DNA from: Mycobacterium sp.
GTDB taxonomy: Bacteria > Actinomycetota > Actinomycetes > Mycobacteriales > Mycobacteriaceae
Assembly: GCA_022841565.1 (NCBI GenBank)
Contig: JALHRH010000016.1
Location: 1-34,254 of the forward strand
Length of the DNA stretch: 34,254 nt
Direction: 5' to 3'
Position 1 is the first letter of the stretch. The number at the start of each line of letters is the position of its first letter. The translations under genes and the position numbers were made by a program. This document shows, piece by piece, positions 1-8,273 of this stretch. The notes under the pieces were generated by a model that was not told where the DNA came from, made no database searches, and worked only from the letters and a program-made list of their open reading frames with translations.

Positions 1-488
1 CGCCACACCCGGGTTTGCACGGCCCGCCAAAACGATACGGCCTGCGACACCACGTCGGGCCGGTGGATGTGGATGAGCAGCGGGTCCTCGCCGACCACGT
101 CGCGGATCGCGGCCAGCAGCCCCGCACCGGATCGCTCCTCGAGGCCGGACGCCCGGTCCAACAGCAGCGGCGTCTGATTCCACATCAGCTTCCCGCCCCA
201 CACCCCGTTGGGCGTCCGGCCGACCGTGCGGATGTAGTCGCGCCAGATCTCGGCCGGTGCAAGGTCCGGCTTGCCCGCGTCCAGTGGATCCAGCAGGTTC
301 AGTATCGACTCGTCCGTGACTCCGGCGAACCACTCGCGGGGTTGCGGCGACTGACTGGTGGTAGGCAGGTACTGAAAGAACTCCTGAGGCTCGCCGGCCA
401 CGCCGGTCGCGCGAAGCGATTCGACCAGCAGCGTGCTGCCGCTGCGCTGGGATGCCAGCACCAGATACGACGACGGATGATCGGCCAC
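1..488 (-). CDS. stf0: Trehalose 2-sulfotransferase Stf0 (partial, N-terminal 162 residues)
   Basis: The family transfers sulfate from PAPS to the 2-hydroxyl of trehalose, the first committed step of sulfolipid-type glycolipids. The reading frame on the minus strand starts at a GTG (488-486) and runs off the window edge, so the C-terminal third or so is missing. Near the N terminus lies the PAPS-binding loop SQRSGSTLL (residues 13-21). Glu36, in [10 protein letters not shown], matches the catalytic base known for Stf0. [17 protein letters not shown] and [17 protein letters not shown] are typical of this enzyme. A TAGGCT element 6 nt before the GTG supports a leaderless start. In M. tuberculosis stf0 is Rv0295c, far from the pruC region, so the location is unusual. 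The identity is clear from recalled Stf0 sequence; the acceptor in this species is inferred. Confidence 0.93.
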   Translation of the reverse strand, partial: MADHPSSYLVLASQRSGSTLLVESLRATGVAGEPQEFFQYLPTTSQSPQPREWFAGVTDESILNLLDPLDAGKPDLAPAEIWRDYIRTVGRTPNGVWGGKLMWNQTPLLLDRASGLEERSGAGLLAAIRDVVGEDPLLIHIHRPDVVSQAVSFWRAVQTRVW

Positions 489-518
489 CTACGAAGCCTA
501 ACCGGACGCAAATCCGGT
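486..518 (-). promoter_or_regulatory. Leaderless-type promoter of stf0, with an inverted repeat
   Basis: On the minus strand TAGGCT (500-495) is followed by six bases and then the GTG start codon (488-486). The 11-mer CCGGTTAGGCT is shared with the dapE promoter. Just upstream is an inverted repeat, ACCGGA-N6-TCCGGT (501-518). Spacing and -10 form fit mycobacterial leaderless promoters; the repeat could be an operator, which is inference. Confidence 0.55.
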
Positions 519-578
519 GCAACACATGCAGTTACCTTCAGCCTGATAAATACTATTGCGGGAATGTGGGCTATTGCG

Positions 579-998
579 TTAACGCTCGGCGGCGAGAAAT
601 GTGACCGACAGGGCGGGCCATTGTTCGGCGCTGATCGTGGATCGCTGGGAACTGTAATTGTCCTCGTCGCGATCGTGCCGGATTGACCCGAAGATGAAGG
701 CGGCTACCAGGAATGCGAATATGAGCGCGCTGATCACAATTCCGGCTATCGCTAAACCGCGGCCGCCCTCACCGGTCCGTTTCACCTGACGCAACGCGAC
801 CACACCGAAAATCAGCCCGAGAATGTCGCCGATGCCGCAGGTCAATAGTCCCGCAATCGAGGCGACCAGCGACGCAATGGCCAGCGCATTCGTCCTGGGG
901 GCCGAGTCGACCGGCGGCGGATAACCATATGCGCCATAACCGCCGGACCGCGGTGGTCGATATTCCGGTGGTGGATCGTTCGGCGGTCGTTCCGTCAC
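579..998 (-). CDS. DUF4190 small membrane protein
   Basis: A 139-residue protein. It has a Pro/Gly/Tyr-rich cytoplasmic-looking N terminus (PPPEYRPPRSGGYGAYGYPPP), a first hydrophobic segment (LAIASLVASIAGLLTCGIGDILGLIFGVVAL) and a second (GLAIAGIVISALIFAFLVAAFIFG) separated by a short basic loop (RQVKRTGEGG). The order Pro-rich head, two membrane segments and the GxAIAG motif is that of DUF4190 proteins, whose function is unknown. I chose the GTG at 998 rather than the ATG at 1013 because GGAGAGG lies 5 nt upstream of the GTG. It lies between stf0 and pruC on the same strand, with 90 and 194 bp spacers, so a shared operon is not evident. Confidence 0.8.
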   Translation of the reverse strand: MTERPPNDPPPEYRPPRSGGYGAYGYPPPVDSAPRTNALAIASLVASIAGLLTCGIGDILGLIFGVVALRQVKRTGEGGRGLAIAGIVISALIFAFLVAAFIFGSIRHDRDEDNYSSQRSTISAEQWPALSVTFLAAER

Positions 999-1192
999 GG
1001 GACCTCTCCACACGGTTCGCAGCCAGCGGGCGTTTGCTGAGCGCCACGAACTCTACTCCGCGTGCCCAAACGTGTCGGGAGGCCTTTCGGGCGCAGCACG
1101 ACTTGTCCCCAGCTGTTTCTGACGCGACGGCGCCCACTCAAGCCGAGACGGCCAGCGCGGCGGCGGCCGCACGAGCGGCCACGCTGGTGTCC

Positions 1193-2746
1193 CTACAGAG
1201 CCCGCAACCCGAGCGAAAACAGCAGTCGCACATCGGGATCGGCCAACGAGGTCGACAACAGCCGCTCGATGCGCCGCACCCGGTAACGGACCGTATTGGG
1301 ATGCACCTGCAGCCAGCTCGCGGCGGCGGCGATGTCACCGAAGCAGTCCAGGTAAGCCCGCAGCGTCTGCGCCAACACAAGATCCTTCGCGTTCAGCTCG
1401 CGCAGTCGTGGGTCGACCAGCCGCTCGTCGGCCCCGACCAGCGTGACAATCTCGTCCAGCAACACCGCGGTGCGCGCTTCGGCCAGCGACGTCACCTGGC
1501 CGAACGAGACCGGGTGGCGCTCGGCACTGTCCAGCACCCGGTCCACCTCGATGCGGGCCGCGGCCACGGCGCTCAGACCGGTGACCGGCGCGGCAATGGC
1601 AGCCCGCAACTCCACATTCAACTCGGCCCGTAGCGCGCTGATGGTGCCACGCACCCAGGAGGCGACCGTGGAGGACTTGGAGATCTGGGGAAGCAGCGCG
1701 TAGATGCGCGAACCGTTCGACGCCACCTGGGCGTCACGCCGAAAAGCGCTGGCACTCAACGCCACGACGTCGGCAAGCCGGGCCGGGCGGTCGGCGCCCT
1801 GGATCGTGTCCCAACCGATCACGGCGCCGGTTCCGTCGGCGGGCAGTCCGAGCTCGTGCGCGATGGCGGACACGTCACCTGGCTCGCCCAGGCCCAGGAG
1901 TTGCTGCACCTGCCGGACGTGCGGGGACGGCCGGGCCGCCAGCCGGGCCATGATCCCGGCGGCCAGTATCGCGGCACCCCGCAACGTCTCGTCCGCGTCG
2001 CCGGCCAGGGGTTGTGAACCCTGCTGCACCCAGATGGTGCCCGCGAACGTCGGTGGCCGCGCGTGGTGAACGCCGATCGCGAGCCGAGGGCGCAGGCCCA
2101 GCTCGGGTCGCTCGTCGATGCGCACCACGTCACCGCCGGCCCGAAGTGCGTCGAAGATGCCCCACTGGCCGATCCACTGCAGGTGCTCGGGCGGGCCGGC
2201 GCGGCCCAGGATGGAGAGCCGCCGTAACTCATCGGCTTCGTCGTTGGAGGCCGAGTAGGCCAGGACGTGGGACTGGGCGTCTTCGATGCTGACCATGCCG
2301 TGGATGCGGTCGGCGAGGGACTGCGCCAAACCGAACAGATCGGTGCCGGAGTCCTCCTGCGGGCCGGCGCGGTCACCGTGGTGCTCCAAGACATGGTCGA
2401 CCAGTCGGTAGACCCGCTCCCAACGGGCTTGTGGTTCCACCGCCACCACCGCCGAACCGGCTCGCACCGCCTTGACCACCAAGGCCTCCGAGGGCTCCTT
2501 GGCGAAGATCGCTACCGGGACGTTGATCTGGTTACCGATCCAGCGCGCCGCTTCGTCGTCAGTAACCCCGACGAAGAAGAACACATCGGCCGAGCCCGCC
2601 GCCCTCGCCAGACCCAGCCGGACATCATCGGAGTCGATCAACGCGGCCGAGGCCACCGGCAGATCCAGGCCGCGTGGCGCGTGGACCAGGCGGACCAGGG
2701 TGGCGTCCAGTGCGAGCAGCAGCTGCCCGAGCCCCACGCCCGTCAT
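1193..2746 (-). CDS. pruC: PucR-family activator of proline catabolism, PruC (Rv1186c-like)
   Basis: A 517-residue transcription factor of the PucR/CdaR type. The N-terminal part (about 1-110) is a PucR-like sensory domain and the middle holds a GGDEF-like CdaR region. The C terminus (about 465-517) contains a helix-turn-helix, DIAAAASWLQVHPNTVRYRVRRIERLL, characteristic of PucR proteins. In M. tuberculosis the orthologue Rv1186c (PruC) is needed to express pruA and pruB, and here too it is divergent from rocA-putA with an 83-bp spacer. The ATG at 2746 has a TAGGAT -10-like element 8 nt upstream, suggesting a leaderless or near-leaderless transcript. The effector is not known from sequence; proline or P5C is a reasonable inference. 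Confidence 0.9.
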   Translation of the reverse strand: MTGVGLGQLLLALDATLVRLVHAPRGLDLPVASAALIDSDDVRLGLARAAGSADVFFFVGVTDDEAARWIGNQINVPVAIFAKEPSEALVVKAVRAGSAVVAVEPQARWERVYRLVDHVLEHHGDRAGPQEDSGTDLFGLAQSLADRIHGMVSIEDAQSHVLAYSASNDEADELRRLSILGRAGPPEHLQWIGQWGIFDALRAGGDVVRIDERPELGLRPRLAIGVHHARPPTFAGTIWVQQGSQPLAGDADETLRGAAILAAGIMARLAARPSPHVRQVQQLLGLGEPGDVSAIAHELGLPADGTGAVIGWDTIQGADRPARLADVVALSASAFRRDAQVASNGSRIYALLPQISKSSTVASWVRGTISALRAELNVELRAAIAAPVTGLSAVAAARIEVDRVLDSAERHPVSFGQVTSLAEARTAVLLDEIVTLVGADERLVDPRLRELNAKDLVLAQTLRAYLDCFGDIAAAASWLQVHPNTVRYRVRRIERLLSTSLADPDVRLLFSLGLRAL

Positions 2747-2829
2747 GTTGTCTGATCCTACTAGTGTTAGCGACCAGGGTTGTCCGATCAGCTAAACGAT
2801 TGGTCACGTTACGCGGGGATTCTGGCGTA
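2747..2829. promoter_or_regulatory. Divergent pruC / rocA promoter region
   Basis: An 83-bp spacer that must hold both promoters and probably the PruC binding site. On the minus strand TAGGAT (2760-2755) precedes the pruC ATG by 8 nt. On the plus strand GATTCT (2818-2823) lies 6 nt before the rocA ATG, a weaker match to TANNNT; alternatively GGGGA there could act as a ribosome binding site. CGAT occurs twice (2786 and 2798 area) with no strong palindrome. Confidence 0.5.
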
Positions 2830-4461
2830 ATGGACGCGATCACGCAGGTGCCGACGCCGGCCAACGAGCCGGTTCACGACTATGCACCGAAATCTCCCGA
2901 ACGCATTCGACTACGCGTCGAGTTGGCAGCCTTGGCCGACCACCCGATCGAGCTACCGCACGTCATTGCCGGCAGACACCGCATGGGTGACGGTGAGCGC
3001 ATCGACGTCGTGCAACCGCATCGACATGCCGCCAAGCTGGGGACGCTGACCAACGCCGTTCATGCGGACGCTGCGGCGGCCATCGAGGCGGCCAGCGTGG
3101 CCAAGGCTTCGTGGGCGGCCACGCCGTTCGACGAACGCGCCGCGGTGTTCCTGCGGGCGGCGGACCTGCTGGCCGGGCCGTGGCGGGAAAGGATCGCGGC
3201 CGCCACCATGCTGGGACAATCGAAGTCGGTGTACCAGGCCGAGATCGACGCTCCGTGCGAGCAAATCGACTTCTGGCGGTTCAACGTCGCCTTCGCCCGA
3301 CAGATCCTGGCGCAGCAGCCGATCAGCGGACCGGGGGAGTGGAACCGCAGTGACTACCGCCCGTTGGACGGCTTCGTCTACGCCATCACACCGTTCAACT
3401 TCACCTCGATTGCTGCCAACCTGCCCAGCGCTCCGGCCCTGATGGGCAACACCGTCGTCTGGAAACCGTCGATCACCCAGACGCTGTCGGCCTACCTGAC
3501 CATGCAACTGCTCGAGGCGGCCGGGCTGCCGCCCGGTGTGATCAACCTGCTCACCGGGGATGGTTTTGCAGTATCCGATGTGGCGCTGCGCGATCCGCGG
3601 TTGGCCGGCATCCACTTCACCGGGTCGACGGCGACGTTCCAGCAGCTGTGGCAGCAGGTGGGTGCGAATATCGCCGGCTACCAGAGTTATCCGCGTCTGG
3701 TGGGTGAGACGGGCGGCAAGGACTTCGTGCTTGCGCACAGCTCGGCTCGCCCGGATGTGTTGAGGACGGCGCTGATTCGCGGTGCGTTCGACTACCAGGG
3801 CCAGAAGTGCTCGGCGGCGTCACGGGCATTCGTCGCTCATTCGGTGTGGCAACGGATGGGCGACGAATTCTTGGGAGCTGTCGCCGAACTCAGCTACGGC
3901 GACATCACCGATCTGTCCAACTTCGGCGGCGCTGTGATTGACCGGCGAGCCTTCATCAAGAACGTTGACGCCATCGAGCGGGCCAAGGGCGCGGCTGGTG
4001 TCACCATCGCCGTGGGCGGCGAATACGACGACAGCGAAGGATATTTCGTGCGTCCTACCGTGCTGTTGTCCGACGACCCGACCGACGAGGCGTTCGCCAC
4101 CGAGTACTTCGGGCCGCTGCTGGCGGTGCACGTCTACCCCGACGACCAGTACGACCAGATTCTCGACGTGATCGACGCCGGATCGCGCTATGCACTGACC
4201 GGGGCCGTGATCGCCGACGACCGCCAGGCCGTGCTGACCGCGCAGCACCGGCTGCGGTTCACCGCGGGCAATTTCTATGTCAACGACAAGCCGACCGGAG
4301 CCGTCGTAGGCCGCCAGCCGTTCGGCGGTTCCCGAGGATCCGGCACCAACGACAAGGCCGGCTCGGCGCTGAACCTGCTGCGCTGGACCTCGGCGCGCAC
4401 CGTCAAGGAGACGTTCGTGCCAGCCACCCACCACACCTACCCGCACATGGCGGCAGAGTAA
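2830..4461 (+). CDS. rocA: Delta-1-pyrroline-5-carboxylate dehydrogenase RocA (PruA)
   Basis: Oxidises glutamate semialdehyde (from P5C) to glutamate with NAD, the second step of proline breakdown. The 543 residues equal the length I recall for Rv1187. It has the aldehyde dehydrogenase fold with the general-base Glu293 in GETGGKD and the nucleophile Cys327 in YQGQKCSAASRAF. The C terminus has VGRQPFGGSRGSGTNDKAG, typical of P5C dehydrogenases. The open frame extends upstream to 2674, but that part overlaps pruC on the other strand; the ATG at 2830 gives the family length. The stop overlaps the start of putA by one base (TAATG), so the two are translationally coupled. Expression probably depends on PruC. 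Confidence 0.95.
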   Translation: MDAITQVPTPANEPVHDYAPKSPERIRLRVELAALADHPIELPHVIAGRHRMGDGERIDVVQPHRHAAKLGTLTNAVHADAAAAIEAASVAKASWAATPFDERAAVFLRAADLLAGPWRERIAAATMLGQSKSVYQAEIDAPCEQIDFWRFNVAFARQILAQQPISGPGEWNRSDYRPLDGFVYAITPFNFTSIAANLPSAPALMGNTVVWKPSITQTLSAYLTMQLLEAAGLPPGVINLLTGDGFAVSDVALRDPRLAGIHFTGSTATFQQLWQQVGANIAGYQSYPRLVGETGGKDFVLAHSSARPDVLRTALIRGAFDYQGQKCSAASRAFVAHSVWQRMGDEFLGAVAELSYGDITDLSNFGGAVIDRRAFIKNVDAIERAKGAAGVTIAVGGEYDDSEGYFVRPTVLLSDDPTDEAFATEYFGPLLAVHVYPDDQYDQILDVIDAGSRYALTGAVIADDRQAVLTAQHRLRFTAGNFYVNDKPTGAVVGRQPFGGSRGSGTNDKAGSALNLLRWTSARTVKETFVPATHHTYPHMAAE

Positions 4462-5414
4462 TGGCCGGGGTGTTCGCCCATACTCTGCGTCCGGCAATGC
4501 TGGCGGCCAGTCGGGCCGACGGATTGCGGCGAGTCGCGGAACGTTCGACGCTGACCCGCAAGGTGGTGCGTAGATTCGTGCCCGGCGACACCCTCGACGG
4601 TGTTTTGAACGTGGTTGCCGCGCTTCGTGATTCCGGTCGCCACATCAGCATCGACTATCTTGGCGAGAATGTCGTTGACGTCGACGACGCCGCGGCTACC
4701 GTGCAGGCCTACCTCGATCTGCTCGACGCGCTGGGGCGCCGTGACGATTGCGTTTTCGACGGCGTGCGGCCGCTGGAGGTGTCGGTCAAGCTTTCGGCGC
4801 TGGGGCAGTCGCTGGCTCGCGACGGTCAGAAGATCGCGCTGGAGAACGCTCGCATCATCTGCGAACGGGCCGAGGCGATCGGCGCCTGGGTGACGGTGGA
4901 CGCCGAAGACCACACGACCACCGAGTCGACGCTGTCGATTGCGGGCGACCTGAGGGTCGACTTTCCCTGGCTCGGCACGGTGGTGCAGGCCTATCTGCGC
5001 CGGGCCGTCGGCGATTGCGCAGAGCTCGCGGCCGTGGGAGCACGTGTCCGACTGTGCAAGGGCGCCTACGACGAACCCGCGTCGGTGGCCTACCGGAACG
5101 CCGCCGACGTCACCGAATCGTATCTAAGGTGCTTGCGAATGCTAGTGGCCGGTCGCGGATATCCGATGGTGGCGACCCACGATCCGGCGCTCATCGGTGC
5201 GGTGCCCGATCTGACCCGCGAATCAGGCTGCGCCGATTTTGAATACCAGATGTTGTACGGGATCCGCGACGACGAGCAGCGACGGCTGGCCGTGGCCGGC
5301 AACCAGGTGCGGGTCTACGTGCCCTTCGGTACCCAGTGGTACGGCTACTTCATGCGGCGGTTGGCCGAACGGCCGGCCAATCTGGCATTCTTCCTGCGTG
5401 CGCTCGCCCGTTGA
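4461..5414 (+). CDS. putA: Proline dehydrogenase PutA (PruB)
   Basis: FAD-dependent monofunctional proline dehydrogenase that oxidises proline to P5C and passes electrons to the respiratory chain. The 317 residues form one PRODH TIM barrel. Visible family motifs are SVKLSALGQ, TVDAEDH, RLCKGAY near the flavin/substrate site, ATHDPALI, and the C-terminal substrate-binding YFMRRLAERPAN. Actinobacteria keep PRODH and P5C dehydrogenase as separate neighbouring genes, unlike the fused enterobacterial PutA. It begins inside the stop codon of rocA and is followed by an inverted repeat that separates it from the convergent tetR gene. It corresponds to Rv1188. Confidence 0.95.
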   Translation: MAGVFAHTLRPAMLAASRADGLRRVAERSTLTRKVVRRFVPGDTLDGVLNVVAALRDSGRHISIDYLGENVVDVDDAAATVQAYLDLLDALGRRDDCVFDGVRPLEVSVKLSALGQSLARDGQKIALENARIICERAEAIGAWVTVDAEDHTTTESTLSIAGDLRVDFPWLGTVVQAYLRRAVGDCAELAAVGARVRLCKGAYDEPASVAYRNAADVTESYLRCLRMLVAGRGYPMVATHDPALIGAVPDLTRESGCADFEYQMLYGIRDDEQRRLAVAGNQVRVYVPFGTQWYGYFMRRLAERPANLAFFLRALAR

Positions 5415-5468
5415 GTGTGCGCCCACTGCGCTGAAATCGTTGTTCGGCCGTTGTGATCGCACACTCAA
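5411..5468. terminator. Long-loop palindrome between convergent genes (candidate bidirectional terminator)
   Basis: TTGAGTGTGCG (5411-5421) and its exact reverse complement CGCACACTCAA (5458-5468) form 11-bp arms around a 36-nt loop. The left arm includes the putA stop codon. The element sits between the 3' ends of putA and tetR. There is no U-tract, so termination is inferred from position. A similar element lies at 18487-18540. Confidence 0.5.
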
Positions 5469-5500
5469 AGCAGTATTCGCACAATCGATATCAGACGGCG

Positions 5501-6121
5501 CTAGCGGGTTCGTGCGGCGCCGCGGACCTGCCGTGAGCGATCACCGGCGAAGCCGCGCACCACATGCGCGCTGACGAACTCGGCGACCACACTGGGATCA
5601 TGCATATCGCGTATCGGCGAGGACGTGCTGAACAGCGAGAACAGGATTCGCGCGAACCACTCGCCGGCCGCCTCGACATCGAGGTCCTTGCGTACCTCGC
5701 CGGTGAGCTTGGCAGCAGAGAGGTACGGCGCGAAGAAGTCGACGCATTCGCGCAACAGTACCGCGGCGTCCTTGGTCAGTAGCAGGCTGATCGCATCTTC
5801 GTCGAAGTACTCCTTGGAGGCGATGGCGCGCCGCGCCTGGGTGACGAAAACCGCTGCGTTGGCCAGCTTTTCCTCGAGTGAACCGCCGCGGGCCATCGCG
5901 CGGGACATCTCGCGGTAGAACTGCTCGGAGGCCTGCTCGGCGCAGGCTTCCAGGATGGCGCCCTTGTCCCGGAAGTACTCGTAGACGGTGCTACGGGAGA
6001 CGTTGGCCTCCCGGGCGATGTCGACGATCGTCGTCTTCAGCAGCCCGTGCTTGCGGAAACAGGCATACGCGGAGTCGACAATCAGATCTCGCGTATCGGT
6101 TGACGTAGAAGCCTGAGTCAT
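5501..6121 (-). CDS. TetR-family transcriptional regulator of the lipid operon
   Basis: A 206-residue TetR/AcrR protein. The N-terminal DNA-binding domain is clear: a first helix (RDLIVDSAYACFRKHGLLKTT) and the helix-turn-helix IVDIAREANVSRSTVYEYFRDKGAIL (about 32-57). The rest is a helical ligand-binding domain with no recognisable ligand signature. It is the last gene of a minus-strand operon, starting 8 bp after the stop of the Ltp2-like gene. Placement inside the operon suggests autoregulation from the promoter in front of the P450 gene, where a GTAGA-N5-TCTAC palindrome lies. An acyl-CoA or steroid-CoA ligand would fit, as for KstR and KstR2, but this is inference. Confidence 0.9.
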   Translation of the reverse strand: MTQASTSTDTRDLIVDSAYACFRKHGLLKTTIVDIAREANVSRSTVYEYFRDKGAILEACAEQASEQFYREMSRAMARGGSLEEKLANAAVFVTQARRAIASKEYFDEDAISLLLTKDAAVLLRECVDFFAPYLSAAKLTGEVRKDLDVEAAGEWFARILFSLFSTSSPIRDMHDPSVVAEFVSAHVVRGFAGDRSRQVRGAARTR

Positions 6122-6129
6122 TACCGTAC

Positions 6130-7299
6130 CTAGTCGGCGCCGGCGAGTATCAGCCCGCTGGTGGGCACGCCGGTACCCGAGGTGACCAGAACGTGTTCGA
6201 CATTCTGCACCTGGTTGTAGGACGTCCCCCGCACTTGGCGGACTCCTTCGGTGATGCCGTTCATGCCGTGAATGTACGCTTCGCCGAGCAGGCCGCCGTT
6301 GGTGTTGATTGGGAACTCGCCGCCCAGCGACAGCCGTTCGATGGTGGCGAAATCCTTGGCCTCACCGCGCCCGCAGAAGCCGAGTTCTTCCAGCTGGGTG
6401 AACACGAACGGCGTGAAATGGTCATAGATGAACGCGGTTTGGATGTCGGCGGGCCTCAGGCCCGAGTCGCGCCACAGCCGATCGGCGACCACGCCCATCT
6501 CGGGAAGCCCGGTGATGTCGTCGCGGTAGTAGCTGGTCATCATTTCACCGTTGGCCGCCGCGCCCTGCGCCGCAGCGGCGATGATGGCCGGCGGCTGCCG
6601 AAGGTCCCGCGCGCGCTCGGCACTGGTGATCACCAACGCCACCCCACCGTCACTCTCCTGGCAGCAATCCAGCAGCCGCAGCACGGGTTCGATGATCCAG
6701 CGCGAATTCTGGTGGTCCTGCAACGTGATCGGTCGCTCGTAGAACCACGCGTCGGGGTTACGCGCGGCGTGTGCCCGGTCTACGACGGCGATGCGGCCGA
6801 AGTCCTCGTTGCTGACCCCGTAGGTCGACATGTACCGCTGGGCGTGCAGTGCCACCCATGCGGCCGGCGTGAGCAATCCGAACGGGGCGTAGTGCGCCAT
6901 GAACGGCGGGGTCTCGGCGCTGGTACGTCCGCTGCCGCCGAAGCGGAAGCCGGAGCGTTCGTTGAAGGCCCGCCAGCACACCACCACGTCGGCTACTCCG
7001 GTGGCGACCGCCATCGCGGCATGCACGACGGTGCCCGCCGCCGCACCGCCGCCGTGGTGCACCCGGCTGAAGAAGCTCAGGTCGCCGATGCCGACGTTGC
7101 GAGCGATGTCGATCTCGTCGCTGGAGTCCATGGTGAAGGTGACCATGCCGTCGACATCGCTAGGCGCCAACCCGGCGTCGTCGAGCGCGGTGCTGACCGC
7201 TTCGCACGCCAATTGCAGTTCGCTGCGCCCGGATTCCTTGGAGAATTCCGTCTGGCCGATTCCCGCGATGGCCGCGGCGCCGGGCAAGGTGCTTATCAT
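6130..7299 (-). CDS. Ltp2-type lipid-transfer/thiolase-like aldolase
   Basis: A 389-residue thiolase-fold protein closely resembling Ltp2 (Rv3540c, about 386 residues). Ltp2 performs the retro-aldol cleavage of the hydroxylated CoA thioester in the last step of cholesterol side-chain removal, releasing propionyl-CoA. Shared stretches include FSKESGRSELQL, FNERSGFRFG, DHQNSRWI, LLDCCQESDG and LGEAYIHGMNG. Tyr292 (in IYDHFTPF) and Tyr342 (in EAYIHG) line up with Tyr294 and Tyr344, which I recall as essential in Ltp2. It overlaps the MaoC gene before it by 4 bp (ATGA). Ltp2 works only bound to the DUF35 domain of ChsH2, and a DUF35 gene lies in the same operon. Whether the substrate is a steroid-CoA or another branched acyl-CoA is unknown. 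Confidence 0.88.
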   Translation of the reverse strand: MISTLPGAAAIAGIGQTEFSKESGRSELQLACEAVSTALDDAGLAPSDVDGMVTFTMDSSDEIDIARNVGIGDLSFFSRVHHGGGAAAGTVVHAAMAVATGVADVVVCWRAFNERSGFRFGGSGRTSAETPPFMAHYAPFGLLTPAAWVALHAQRYMSTYGVSNEDFGRIAVVDRAHAARNPDAWFYERPITLQDHQNSRWIIEPVLRLLDCCQESDGGVALVITSAERARDLRQPPAIIAAAAQGAAANGEMMTSYYRDDITGLPEMGVVADRLWRDSGLRPADIQTAFIYDHFTPFVFTQLEELGFCGRGEAKDFATIERLSLGGEFPINTNGGLLGEAYIHGMNGITEGVRQVRGTSYNQVQNVEHVLVTSGTGVPTSGLILAGAD

Positions 7300-7763
7300 G
7301 CGTCCCTCGTTTCCAGGGCCCCGTCGAGCAGGCTGAGCACGGCGGTGCCCGAGACGTGATTGCCGAGGCTGTTGGCGCCCTGGAACGTCACTTCGACGAA
7401 GTTCTCTCCAGCGGTGCCCGCTGTCTTTCCGGTCACCGTCCCGGTGAAGCGCAGCGGGTCATCCGGAAAGCAGGGCACGCCAAGGCGAATCGACAACTTC
7501 TTTACCATCGCCTCGGGCCCGGCCCAGTCGGTGAGGAATCGCACGCAGTAGCCGTTGGTGGTCAGGATGTTCATGAACAGGTTGGGTGAACCCTGCCTGT
7601 TGGCGTAGTCCCGGTCGTGATGTACCGGCATGAAGTCCCGGGAAGCGATCGCCCCGGCGACGATCATCGTTGTGGTGATCGGGATTTCCAGCGGGGTGAC
7701 TTCATCACCGTCAGAGAGGTCCCGCCATCTCAAGGTGGTGGTGCGGCAGCCGGTGCTGGTCAT
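7296..7763 (-). CDS. ChsH1-like MaoC enoyl-CoA hydratase subunit
   Basis: A 155-residue single hot-dog-fold protein resembling ChsH1 (Rv3541c, 129 residues), which hydrates the unsaturated steroid side-chain CoA thioester as part of the ChsH1-ChsH2 complex. The active-site segment ASRDFMPVHHDRDYA has Asp43 and His48, the same spacing as the catalytic Asp29/His34 recalled for ChsH1. Further shared stretches are FMNILTTNG, FLTDWAGP and IRLGVPC. The N terminus is about 14 residues longer than in ChsH1. GGAAGGA lies 5 nt before the ATG, supporting this start. It is followed by the Ltp2-like gene with an ATGA overlap, so hydration and aldol cleavage are translationally coupled. Confidence 0.85.
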   Translation of the reverse strand: MTSTGCRTTTLRWRDLSDGDEVTPLEIPITTTMIVAGAIASRDFMPVHHDRDYANRQGSPNLFMNILTTNGYCVRFLTDWAGPEAMVKKLSIRLGVPCFPDDPLRFTGTVTGKTAGTAGENFVEVTFQGANSLGNHVSGTAVLSLLDGALETRDA

Positions 7764-7874
7764 ATGGGTCCTTCCGAATGTGTCGCGCCGATACCGGCAA
7801 GCTGTGGGGACTGCGGGCCAATGGGACGTTCGTGGTGTTCGGCCCGCAGAAAACGGGCGTCCATCCGGCGCTGC

Positions 7875-8273
7875 CTAGTCGGTCGGCCGGAACTGGTGCA
7901 GCACCAGGTCGTTGTCGAAGCTTTGGAAGTAGACCTCGACCGGCATGCCGACCGTTACCTGGGCCGGGTCGATCTCGGTCAGGTTGGACACCAACCGGAT
8001 GCCCTCGTCGAGTTCCACGAGCGCGACCACGTACGGGTAGTCGAAGAACGGGAATCGGGGCTGGTGCGGCATCACGTAGCTGTAGACGTTCCCGCGGCCG
8101 CTCGACTCGAGCGTTTCCCAGTCCAGCGAACGGCAATGCGGACACATCGGCCGGGGTGGGTGGCGCAGCACACCGCAGCGGCCGCAACGCTGGATCAGCA
8201 GTTTGTTCTCCCGCAACCCATTCCAGAAGAACTCGGTGTCCGGACTGATCGCCGGCGCCATCCGGGTCGCCAT
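7875..8273 (-). CDS. DUF35 / OB-fold protein with zinc ribbon (ChsH2 C-terminal half)
   Basis: A 132-residue protein with an N-terminal helix (PDTEFFWNGLRENKLLIQ), a rubredoxin-like zinc ribbon with Cys30, Cys33, Cys44 and Cys47 (CGRC...CPHC), and a C-terminal OB fold (about 60-130). In M. tuberculosis this domain forms the C-terminal half of ChsH2, where it holds and activates the Ltp2 aldolase. Here it is a gene of its own; its ATG overlaps the stop of the preceding MaoC gene by one base (TGATG). The two products together have 312 residues, about the length of ChsH2 (311). A 111-bp spacer separates it from the ChsH1-like gene. Its most likely partner is the Ltp2-like protein of this operon. 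Confidence 0.87.
   Translation of the reverse strand: MATRMAPAISPDTEFFWNGLRENKLLIQRCGRCGVLRHPPRPMCPHCRSLDWETLESSGRGNVYSYVMPHQPRFPFFDYPYVVALVELDEGIRLVSNLTEIDPAQVTVGMPVEVYFQSFDNDLVLHQFRPTD

Noticed and set aside
6193..7359. 388-codon open frame antisense to the Ltp2-like gene
   Set aside because: Long antisense frames are expected in GC-rich DNA; the product is Arg/Gly/His-rich without domains. The same holds for 31270-32190 opposite glgM and 929-1633 opposite pruC.
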